A DNA stretch of 14,162 nt from Dunaliella salina (taxonomy: Eukaryota; Chlorophyta; Chlorophyceae; Chlamydomonadales; Dunaliellaceae), in assembly GCA_002284615.2 (NCBI GenBank), contig MU069635.1, positions 300,380-314,541 on the forward strand, read 5' to 3'. The notes beneath the pieces were generated by a model. It had not been told where the DNA came from, ran no database searches, and worked only from the letters and a program-made list of their open reading frames with translations. A program made the position numbers and the translations under genes. This document shows, piece by piece, positions 6,914-14,039 of this stretch. Positions within the stretch are counted from its first letter, which is position 1. Every line of letters starts with the position of its first letter.

Positions 6914-7292
6914 CTAGTAAACAGTGTTGAAGAGAAGCTCATAAAACATGTTCACAGGCAGGCACGACCAACACAGAATTTCTGGTACATGAAGCTAGTT
7001 GAAGATAGTGCCAGTTTAGTGGCAAATGTGCAACAGAGTGTTCACATGCAAAATACAACAAAGCAGAGTGGCGAAGGTTTCGTGCTGGTTGCAAAGGACA
7101 CACAAGTAAGATGCAACGCAGAGATGTACAAGCCATGGTCTATGCTATGATTCACCAGGAAACTCCGAGCGTCACCAGGGAAAACATCATGTTTAGAAAC
7201 CTTATGCATATGCTGCCCCACAGCACACCTACAGCCTACCCAGCAATCCACGCCTAGCACCATAGTGATCCACCAGCAACACCACTCCTCGC
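6914..7292. other. Unassigned sequence, possibly retrotransposon 3' flank
   Basis: Short open stretches exist (for example one reading FWYMKLVEDSASLVANVQQS near 6990), but I recognise no family and the frame closes by about 7150. It may be the 3' untranslated part of remnant 1 or an unrelated fragment. Confidence 0.35.
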
Positions 7293-7393
7293 TGATACAC
7301 GGTGCCTTGGCCTTAGGTATCCCCTTTTTCTTAATTGATGTGGGGAGTGTTTTCACTGCCTGCGTAGTTTTTTTTTTCTTTTCTTTTCTACAG
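7293..7393 (+). repeat. Dispersed T-rich repeat, long form, copy 5
   Basis: TGATACACGGTGCCTTGGCC, then TTAATTGATGTGGGGAGTG, CTGCCTGCGTAG, then a ~25 base T/C tract ending CTACAG. It is the cleanest match to 4441-4552 and the most convincing 3' splice-site-like end of the family. Confidence 0.75.
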
Positions 7394-7595
7394 CTTGGGT
7401 GGCTTGTCCCCTCAGCCCCCCCCCCCCGGGCATGAGCAGGAACAGCATGGGCCACTTCAATGGCCCCAACACGAGCCCCGGCAAGAGCAGCAAGAGGAGG
7501 AGCGTTACCAGGCTCTGCATGGACAGCAGCGGGGAGGGCTAGAGGGGCACAGGCGAGGCCAGGGGCCTCTCCAATGGCACACTACAGTCTCTCTT

Positions 7596-8081
7596 GCTTC
7601 AGCCTCCCTTCCTGCGCCTAAACCGTCTCCCCAAGGCATCCACCTCGTCCAGGACGTCCCTAGCAGGATCAATGAGGTGTGGAGGCTCCGTTGGGATAAT
7701 AAGTGGAAGGAGGTATGGTGCCGGTTGCTCTTGCATGGGGTCCCAGGTGCAGGGGGCCATGGTATCGCCTTGGCCAGAGGTTCGGCGTGTGCTTGTGGGT
7801 AGCGGGCTGCAAATGCAGCCGGCTGTGAAGTGCGTGCCCTTCAGCAGAAAGAGCATGTCTTCTGGACATGTCCCCGTGCCCAAGCAGTAGTGGATATCCT
7901 GGTTAAGAACCTGCCTCCTAGCACTCCCGTGCTCCCCAAGCATGTGTGGTTGCTTGTGCCTCCTTGCCCTAACACGAACGAGCGTGCCTGGTGGGTGGTT
8001 CGTCTGTGCTCTTTGAACTCGGTGCGGAAGCTTCGGTATGACCCCTCACAGGACCTTAAGGAGCAAGCTCAAGTCTTATAG
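7596..8081 (+). pseudogene. Non-LTR retrotransposon pol remnant 2: C-terminal zinc-binding region
   Basis: One frame reads RINEVWRLRWDNKWKEVW, LLLHGVPGAGGHGIA and ACACG, then a TAG at 7800-7802. The same frame continues EHVFWTCPRAQAVVD, PKHVWLLVPPCPN and ERAWWVV to TAA at 8079-8081. The Cys-x-Cys...H-x-F-W-x-C-P pattern is the RT-associated zinc-binding domain (zf-RVT type) at the end of reverse transcriptases, and the WDNKWKEVW block is one I associate with green-algal non-LTR elements. The stop sits where a Trp is expected (TGG to TAG), so this copy is inactivated by a single visible nonsense change in this stretch. The open frame extends left to 7395 through glutamine-rich sequence that I cannot assign. 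It is from a different family than remnant 1. Confidence 0.75.
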
Positions 8082-8100
8082 GTTAAGATTTTATGGCTTG

Positions 8101-8123
8101 CCAAGGGGGACAGTCCCCCTTGG
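8101..8123. repeat. 10 bp stem, 3 base loop hairpin
   Basis: CCAAGGGGGA-CAG-TCCCCCTTGG, a perfect GC-rich stem-loop just after the stop of remnant 2. It may belong to the element's 3' untranslated region. Confidence 0.8.
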
Positions 8124-8515
8124 CCAATGCTCTCCGCCAGGAAATCCTTTTATTGCTTCTGACCAGAACTCGAACTTGGTCTTGAGACGTGCATCTTAGG
8201 GCAGTGGTCTGTGTCTCTGCTTTTTCCTTGGTTGTAGATGCGTTCGCGTCTATTGCGCGCCCCTCCTTCTCTATCTCCCTTTGGACTTGCGCCTGCCACT
8301 CTTTCTCTTTGTTTAGGAGCTTTCCCTTCCTCTAGCAGAGGCCCTCTAGGGACATCGTTATGTCTATGAGCACATGTAACCAAGAACACTACAACAGCTC
8401 GTATGAGACCGTGCTTAGCACCATGGAAAACTCACACTGTCAGCGCCTTTGAGAAAGCAATGTTCAGTCCTGCGATCAAAGCAAGCAATATGACATCGTC
8501 ACCGGGTAACATCTC
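8124..8515. other. Unassigned, possible retrotransposon 3' UTR
   Basis: Pyrimidine-rich sequence with no recognised product. A minus-strand open stretch at 8150-8389 is Arg/Gly-rich and looks like a shadow. Confidence 0.35.
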
Positions 8516-8566
8516 CTGGAAAAAGGAAAAGAAAAGAAAAGTCTACGCAAGCCAAAGGCTGCGTGC
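8516..8566 (-). repeat. Dispersed T-rich repeat, short form, copy 6
   Basis: On the minus strand: GGCTTGCGTAGACTTTTC, a T/C-rich tract, then TTTTTCCAG. The core matches the minus-strand copy at 523-570. Confidence 0.65.
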
Positions 8567-9580
8567 ATTAAGGGAAGGTCCTCTAACTGGAAAGCTAGAG
8601 GCCTCACCAGAAGGCCCTCAGAACCTACACTAGGCACAGCTAGCCTAGGGAAGAGCCAGGAAGACATCTAATGAAGATCCGGAGGGTTGCTCGCCATGCC
8701 TCTGGACGCCAGGACTCTCCTTTTCCCGTCCTCCGCCCCCGCGCGCCCAGCAAACCCCCACTCAGAAGCCCCGTGAAAGCAAAGAGCGTGTCTAGTGTTT
8801 TTGATATGCCCTGGATCAGGGCATACAAGTCCCTGCAAACATATCGAGAGCTATTCAGACTGGCCAGTCTTCTCTTAGGAAAAACCCTAACAGTACTGGC
8901 TCCTACGTGGTTTATTGGTATATCTTTTCCCCAGAGATGTGCTGGAGACATGAAACGTTAATTACAGTTCAAAGCACGATTGCATGCATGAAAGTAAGCA
9001 ACATGGTTTGATGCGAGGTTGCAAGAGAAAGGAGGTCTTCATTGAAAGCAACCCTCTTCTCAGCAATCTATTCAGCAAACCGCACTCCTGGTTCTCTGTG
9101 TCCAGAATCTACAAATGGAAATGTAAAATAGTGTGACATGGTCGGTGTTTCTCTTTATATCTGGCTGGTGAAGCCTGGTTCTACAAAAGGTAAGATACAT
9201 CGCTTCATACGCCTACATGGGCAGCTTAGCGGAAACACAGAGGTCTGTAACCAGACCAGTCGAGGGGAAAAACTAAAAGTGATCTCAAACATGCAGATAC
9301 AAACTTGTCTAATGCTTAGACATCAACTCGGTTCATGAAGTCTCTTAGGCTTGTTGACCACGGAAAAGGTTTTTTAAGTCTCTTAGGCATGTTGGACTAC
9401 CTACAGGTGCACAGCTGAACAAATGATGGAACTGACCAGTTTGCAGAAAGGCTCAAGAAAATATTGAGAAATTCCAAAACAGGCTGTGTCAGTTAACACA
9501 GTGTAATGTGACTCTATCATTACTGGGTGGCTCTTCCTTCGAAACCTTTGTCTGCTCATGGAGCACCCTTTTTTGTTCCT
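8567..9580. other. Unassigned stretch
   Basis: About 1 kb with no recognised gene. Opposing open frames at 8640-8961 overlap each other, and neither shows a known motif. Part of 9340-9580 may be the degraded upstream body of remnant 3, but the frames are too broken to show it. Confidence 0.4.
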
Positions 9581-10006
9581 AGGTATCTGTATCTTGATTT
9601 AGGCAAGCACACGCTGAGAAACATTGCGCGTTTTCCGATTACATGCACAAACCCTGAGTTGAGACGACAATTTGTCAGGAACACACTTCTGATTGTGATA
9701 GATGTGACCAGGGAGGACTCCAAGATGAACAACATGCTGTGTTCCTTTGTTCTTGCAATCCTATTGTTCCCTTCGAAGGACTTTTGCAGAACAATTTTCT
9801 GATTTTCCCTCCATGGAGCGCCACTCGCATAATTTTTGAGGACGAGTCAAGTGCTTTTTACTACACTCAGGCTAGTTATGAGGGTACCTTTCATTCAAAC
9901 AACTGACCAGACTTATTATCTTATCTCTGATCTCATGGATATTCTTTCTGCGGCTGGAACAGTTGAGCAGCCAAACTATTTGGCCAAAGGTCAAATCCCT
10001 ATGTAA
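9581..10006 (+). pseudogene. Non-LTR retrotransposon pol remnant 3: zf-RVT tail
   Basis: This is a third, distinct LINE-type C-terminus with its pieces spread over three frames. From 9581: RYLYLDLGKHTLRNIARF. From 9633, one frame over: FRLHAQTLS. From 9658, another frame: VETTICQEHTSDCDRCDQGG then LQDEQHAVFLC. From 9905, again shifted: DQTYYLISDLMDILSAAG, EQPNYLAKGQIPM and TAA at 10004-10006. The order IARFRLxAxTLxVE, C-x2-C, QDE-x-H-x3-F-x-C and a final LAxGQ-x-P is typical of the RT-associated zinc-binding tail as I know it from algal elements. The junctions imply small indels, so the copy is dead. No RT catalytic motif (YADD-type) is visible upstream. Confidence 0.8.
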
Positions 10007-10223
10007 CTGTGACTCTAACTTTTGCAGGATATGCTTCTGCCAAAAAAAATTGTTCCGGCTTGAGCTGCCGGTTCTGACGAGACTGGGAGACTTAAGTTTC
10101 TAAACAGAGATTCAGCTGAACAAGGTACATCAGAAAGTAGAGACAACCTCAGGTTGGCTGAGTCGTGTCCTTGGGAGCTGTTTCATGCTTACATGTGTAC
10201 ATATCAGGCTGTTGCTGCGCTTA
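10007..10223. other. No identifiable feature
   Basis: About 220 bases between the retrotransposon tail and the MITE; no ORF or repeat stands out. Confidence 0.5.
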
Positions 10224-10231
10224 CCTTCCTT
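10224..10231. repeat. Left target-site duplication of the hAT MITE
   Basis: CCTTCCTT, identical to 10650-10657 on the other side of the element. Confidence 0.93.
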
Positions 10232-10649
10232 CAGGGTTGGGTCATTCGCGGATCGGGGGGTTAGCGAGCGTGTAAATTCGCACTAAATGCGCAAATTGAC
10301 GATTTTTTCGCGCATTTGGAGGGCCATTTTGGGGAGGGGGGTTTTGGGTGGGAGGGACCAAGGCTCGAACCTGGGACCCATGCCCAACCACCCCAAACCA
10401 CCCCCCAAACCCCACAAACATTAAATCATGCCAAAAGAGAAGGGTCCTGAGTGGGATTGTGTCACAGACTTCATTTCTGAAGGGACAGACTGGGCCAGAC
10501 AGGGCCAAACTGGGCCAGACTGGGCCTGCCAAGCAATTTTGACCAACGAATTTTACCCCGCTCTCCAAACAGCAAATGTAAAAGTTCTCAAATGTTATGC
10601 CATTTGTAGCGTTCTTTAAAATTCTTGAATCGCGAATGACTCAACCCTG
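10232..10649. mobile_element. hAT-type MITE (non-autonomous DNA transposon), 418 bp
   Basis: Terminal inverted repeats CAGGGTTGGGTCATTCGCG (10232-10250) and, reverse-complemented from the right end, CAGGGTTGAGTCATTCGCG (10631-10649): 18 of 19 bases match. They are flanked by a perfect 8 bp direct duplication CCTTCCTT at 10224-10231 and 10650-10657. An 8 bp duplication and CAGGG termini are the hallmarks of the hAT superfamily. There is no transposase, so it depends on a source elsewhere. Inside are a G-rich/C-rich complementary stretch around 10320-10410 and a short GACTGGGCCA-type tandem repeat at about 10488-10530. Confidence 0.93.
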
Positions 10650-10657
10650 CCTTCCTT
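10650..10657. repeat. Right target-site duplication of the hAT MITE
   Basis: CCTTCCTT, directly after the terminal CAACCCTG. It is identical to the left copy, suggesting a fairly recent insertion. Confidence 0.93.
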
Positions 10658-10920
10658 GAAACAATGCAATGCATCTATGGCAGTGGATGCTGAGATTTGA
10701 AGTCCGAAGCATTCCATGAGCACGCTTTCCATGGCCTCTCGGACAATTTTTCAGAGTTTTGCTATGCACTAATTCCCTGCGCATCATTTAGTTGCATGAG
10801 AGTTTATTTTATAGAATCTGAAACTGCATTCGTCGGAAGGGGGCGACATATGCCTGGGAATGCGGGTACTTTTTGTATGTCCCCTGCGCCCTAACTGGGA
10901 AGATTCAAGCTTGGTTTTTT
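10658..10920. other. No identifiable feature
   Basis: About 260 bases between the MITE and the next inverted-repeat segment; no convincing ORF or repeat. Confidence 0.45.
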
Positions 10921-10995
10921 TTGGTAGCATGAACAGGATGGTGCCAAGAGCATAACTTTTGGACGGCACGTGTCAATCCCTTTAAAAACTATATA

Positions 10996-11170
10996 TTTGG
11001 AATCCTGAGCCCGAGAACTATCGATTGGTATATATANGGAGAGGGTGAGGGGGGGGGGGGTCCAGGGGGGTTTTGAGTTTTTGGGACCCCCCCTACAGAA
11101 TTTTACTCAGCCACTTCTACAGAATTCTAAATACATCTTCGGATTCCTGAGCTCGAGAACTGTCGATTGG
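10996..11170. repeat. Direct repeat pair, ~30 bp, 142 bp apart
   Basis: GGAATCCTGAGCCCGAGAAC followed by TATCGATTGG near 11000-11028 recurs as GGATTCCTGAGCTCGAGAAC followed by TGTCGATTGG at 11141-11170. Confidence 0.85.
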
Positions 11171-11229
11171 CACCCTTTCCGGAATGTAGTTATTAAAGGG
11201 TGGTCTGCTGTAATGAGTTAAAGATTTGA

Positions 11230-11796
11230 ACAAATGGACTGTCCGCAGCGGATGCATCCAGCATTCCCAAGTTGCAGCAGAAAGGAGGTGTGGATCCAGG
11301 AACCATTGCGGCAGCATTGCCCTACAAGGACAGCAACAGCCAGCCAGTATTTTGCCAAGTGCTGTCAGATGCAGAAGTGAAAGGGCAGAAGCAATGCATT
11401 GTGTGCAGCGCCAGCATCAAAGCAAGTAGCATGCGCGAGCATGTAGGCTCACACATCCTGCAGCAACACGTCAGCGCGGATGCGTGTGGCTTTTGCGGCA
11501 GCACCTTCTGCAGTCCAGTCCTCAAGGCCAATTCACAGCCAGGCCAGCCTTTGGGGTGTGCTGCATTTAGCAAGTATTCCAGCATGCCGTGCGAGAGCGA
11601 CAGGAAAGGCTGCAACAACCACGTGATGGAGTGCCCTGCTGATGGATGCAAGTTAGTGGTTTGGAAGTATAGTTTGGCAGCCCACTTTTCAGCAAAGCAC
11701 CCCCAGGAGCGCCTGCCCCAGCAGCAGCCATTTGTGATGGGGCCACAAGAGGAGAGGCACATGTTGGAAGTGGCCAAGAAAGTGCAAACCCCNTGA
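11230..11796 (+). CDS. Cys/His-rich zinc-binding domain protein, partial, unassigned
   Basis: The open frame runs from after a TGA at 11227-11229 to TGA at 11794-11796. It contains a C-x2-C-x11-H-x3-H finger (CIVCSASIK...MREHVGSHIL), a CGFCG-x2-FC cluster, and a C-x4-C-x11-H-x4-H finger (CPADGCKLVVWKYSLAAHFS, then AKHP). The order 'C-x2-C ... MRxHVGxHIL ... CGFCG ... C ... VWKY ... H ... HP' is one I recall from uncharacterised fungal and algal proteins, some in transposon-rich settings; I know no function for it. The true start is uncertain: there is no ATG early in the frame, and TTGCAG at 11272-11277 could be a splice acceptor, so this may be one exon. It sits inside the inverted-repeat segment, hinting at a transposon-encoded or captured domain. 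The base before the stop is N, but the codon (CCN) is Pro regardless. Confidence 0.6.
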   Translation, partial: TNGLSAADASSIPKLQQKGGVDPGTIAAALPYKDSNSQPVFCQVLSDAEVKGQKQCIVCSASIKASSMREHVGSHILQQHVSADACGFCGSTFCSPVLKANSQPGQPLGCAAFSKYSSMPCESDRKGCNNHVMECPADGCKLVVWKYSLAAHFSAKHPQERLPQQQPFVMGPQEERHMLEVAKKVQTX

Positions 11797-11840
11797 TAGC
11801 TACTTTTAAGCNGCTTTCATTGAACAGGGACAGTGGACAA

Positions 11841-12130
11841 AGGAGATCCAGATTTGTTTTTGGCGCAGAGATCTTCCGTTAGTCTATATTTGGATGACCT
11901 GGATATGCAGATTGATACCTGTGTGAAAGAGGAGCTGATTGGTACCCTGGGTGTCCGGNTTGGGGCACTGGAAGAGGCGCTGCACCACCTATGCAGGAGA
12001 TCCAGATTTGTTTTTGGCTCATACCTCTTCCATGAGTCTTTCTCTGGATAACTTGAGTATGCAGATTGATAGCTATTTGAAAGAGGAGCAGNTTGGTACC
12101 CTTGGTGTCNGGATCCGGGCACTGGAAGGG
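11841..12130. repeat. 154 bp tandem duplication
   Basis: AGGAGATCCAGATTTGTTTT at 11841 recurs at 11995 with strong similarity through ATGCAGATTGATA, GAAAGAGGAGC and TTGGTACCC to GGGCACTGGAA. Both copies read similarly (DPDLFLAQRSS and DPDLFLAHTSS; MQID; KEE; GTLGV), but the 154 bp offset puts them in different frames, so they are not one continuous protein. The peptide-level similarity may only reflect the DNA. Confidence 0.9.
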
Positions 12131-12222
12131 GGGGTTTGGGGGGGGGTTCAGGGGGGTCCAGCCCAAAATTGACACGTGCCGTCCTTGAAAAATTTTTTGG
12201 CACCCTCCTGGCATAAACCCAA

Positions 12223-13030
12223 TTTTTTAACACCCAAAACTCCATATCTCATAACATATGGGGTTACAGATATAAAATGTTGGAAGTAAAAAATGGTCCT
12301 AATGTGGAGCTGTGGGCCTTTTTTGGGTGATCTGAGGCCAGGAGTGATCTGGAGGCCTATAATTCATGGATTTTTGGTGAACATAGTAATTTATGGAATG
12401 ATAATGGTTGGCACATTTAGATTTTAGGAAAACGATGGGGAAGAACATGTTCAGCAATATGGGCCCGTCACCCCCCTCTGGGAATTTGTGTGCTTAGCGA
12501 ATGCTCATGTCCTGCAGAGATACTGTGTGCATGTCTCTGAAATAAGTTGACAGCGATGCATCCCTTCTTTACCTTGGCAGCTGCCCAGATGGAGAAAACC
12601 AGTCTAGACCAAGTTGAAGTGTTAGACTGGAATTGCAAGGAACTTCCTTGAACGCACATGTCTGAAGTCCTGAGTTCCTCCTCAGCAAAGAGCTGTCCAG
12701 GACCTCTGGCACGTTTTGTCAAGAGTTCAGAAACTCGCCTGGAAAACCATCTCCACCTATTGTTAGCCCTAAGAGCTTATATTTCCTTTTTCTCGGCTAA
12801 GTTAGAGCATTTTTTTCAGTTTGTAGGCGTGGCATGCAATAGTTCCCGCCAAAAATCCTGGAAAATCCGTGTAAACTTTTGTGAAGAGTGATCCCTTCTG
12901 CTGATTGGATTGCTTCCAGTTGATGGCCCCAGCAGCCTCGGTTTCTCTATAGAGTGCAAGATCTTAGCTGCAGCACTCGACTGTTGAAATTTAAGGCAGG
13001 ACACTCCCTCTGTCTTCCATTTCCTTGTCA
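12223..13030. other. No identifiable gene
   Basis: About 800 bases with short opposing ORFs and no recognised motif. A small internal echo (GATCTGAGGCCAGGAGTGAT then CTGGAGGCC, around 12330-12358) is the only structure seen. Confidence 0.45.
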
Positions 13031-13498
13031 TAGGGTACAAACAACAGGTGATTGGAATATTCAGCGAGCCTTTCCTACGAAGGAAGGAAGCACAGGTAGA
13101 AAAGGGCTGCAAGGTGTGTATGATCTAAAGCCGGATCATTTCCAAGCTGCGGCAACATCCAATCCACAGGGACAGTGCAACAAGAGGACAACAAATAAGT
13201 ATTTCTTGCTGTATCTTGACGGGGATACAGGTAAAGAAACCAAGTTCGAAACAACATTGTAGCACCCGGAAACATTCAACATGTACAAGTTTGTTAATCT
13301 TGAAGGTTGCCGCTTCAAAAGAGGGAAAAGCTGCTTAAGCAGCATACATACTCTTACTCGCACCATCCTACCAAGTGCTCCACTGCATTATGTGGACAAC
13401 GCTGTGCAGACAAGCATGAAAAAGGACAACACGTGTGCCCCGCTTTGTTGTTGGCAGCACTAAAGCAGCTGCACACAGACACTACCAGATCCATCTAA
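13031..13498 (+). pseudogene. Unrecognised coding-like remnant, frame-disrupted
   Basis: Successive frames give plausible protein fragments: GLQGVYDLKPDHFQAAATSN and KYFLLYLDGDTGKETKF up to TAG at about 13261, then MYKFVNLEGCRFKRGKS, then (shifted) HHPTKCSTALCGQRCADKHE followed by KGQHVCPALLLAALKQLH. The last piece has a Cys/His pattern that might bind zinc. I do not recognise the family. The frame shifts suggest a decayed mobile-element gene, but short exons are an alternative. Confidence 0.3.
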
Positions 13499-13758
13499 CT
13501 GGTGCACGATTGGCAGGATCAAGCAGTGGAGGTCCCTCGTTGCATTACATACCTTGGTAGCGTCCATCTGGGGTCCATCAGGTCAGGCAGATTGCCAACT
13601 TGAGCATTTTTGCAGCATGTCAGCAGGAATGCATATATCTGCACATCCCTGGGCATATCAATGGAACAAATACAAGATCCATACCAAACTGCTGGAGCTA
13701 CAGCAGCACATTTCCCAGGGGATTCCATCTATGTGCGGTCTACTTCCAACAAGTCATT
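13499..13758 (-). other. Probable 3' UTR of the biotin-carboxylase-like gene
   Basis: Sequence downstream (leftward) of the stop at 13759-13761 with no coding signal. A TGTAA on the minus strand at 13545-13549, about 210 bases past the stop, could be the green-algal poly(A) signal. Confidence 0.3.
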
Positions 13759-13905
13759 CTAGCGAGCAGCCTTCCCCTTCTTGTTCTTTTTGTTATGCTC
13801 AGACAAGAAGACCCTGGGCTTGCTCAGGGGTGGGGGGATCTGGAGGTCGTTGGTGTAGGTGGGGATAAAGCCTGTGTCGATTTCTCCTGACCGGAACGCC
13901 TCGTG
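13759..13905 (-). CDS. C-terminal exon resembling biotin carboxylase (acetyl-CoA carboxylase subunit)
   Basis: On the minus strand, after an acceptor TTTTTCATGTGCAG, the frame reads HEAFRSGEIDTGFIPTYTND, then LQIPPPLSKP, and ends in a basic tail (HNKKNKKGKAAR) with TAG at 13759-13761: 48 codons plus stop. The block F-x2-G-x-(I/V)-D-T-x-FI-P followed by a short acidic or proline-rich end matches the C-terminus of plastid-type biotin carboxylase, which I recall in plants as F-NGKVDTAFI-KHEEEL. That enzyme carboxylates the biotin of the carrier protein in the heteromeric acetyl-CoA carboxylase of fatty acid synthesis. The protein ends soon after, as a stand-alone subunit does, rather than running into a biotinyl domain. 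Only this exon is in the window, so the family call rests on about 20 residues. The alternatives are another biotin-dependent carboxylase or an unrelated protein. Confidence 0.5.
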   Translation of the reverse strand, partial: HEAFRSGEIDTGFIPTYTNDLQIPPPLSKPRVFLSEHNKKNKKGKAAR

Positions 13906-13970
13906 CTGCACATGAAAAAGTGGACGTAAAAAAATAAGAACGTATGTAAAAATGCAGAAAAATGTGTTAA

Positions 13971-14006
13971 CCGAACGCCCCATGCTGCCCATGGAAAAGT
14001 GGAAGT
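13971..14006 (-). repeat. Diverged copy of the last-exon acceptor and exon start
   Basis: Within the upstream intron, on the minus strand, ACTTCCACTTTTCCATGGGCAG-CATGGGGCGTTCGG mirrors the true junction ACGTCCACTTTTTCATGTGCAG-CACGAGGCGTTCCGG at about 31 of 37 aligned bases, 79 bp away. Read in frame the copy gives HGAFG and then TAA. Confidence 0.85.
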
Positions 14007-14039
14007 TGAAGAAGGACACACATTGTCCTTTCAGGTGGG

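Larger units (their letters stand above)
10921..12222. mobile_element. Inverted-repeat-bounded segment, possible DNA transposon
   Basis: A perfect 17 bp inverted pair, GGACGGCACGTGTCAAT at 10961-10977 and its complement at 12168-12184, sits in longer imperfect arms. Reading outward, both sides carry GGTGCCAA, then CAGGA and ATG in register, giving arms of about 55 bp. Inside are subterminal direct repeats, G-rich tracts (11051-11078 and 12127-12156) sharing CAGGGGGGT, a zinc-binding coding stretch and a 154 bp tandem duplication. No target duplication is clear and no transposase catalytic motif is visible, so the class is open; a chance pairing of two copies of one repeat is the alternative. 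Confidence 0.5.

Noticed and set aside
8640..8961. Overlapping opposing ORFs (103 codons minus, 96 codons plus)
   Set aside because: Neither has a motif I recognise, and they exclude each other. The minus-strand one (with FAFTGLLSGGLLGARG) may be a transposon scrap, but the support is too weak.
10242..10568. 108-codon minus-strand ORF
   Set aside because: It lies inside the hAT MITE and shows no transposase or other motif.
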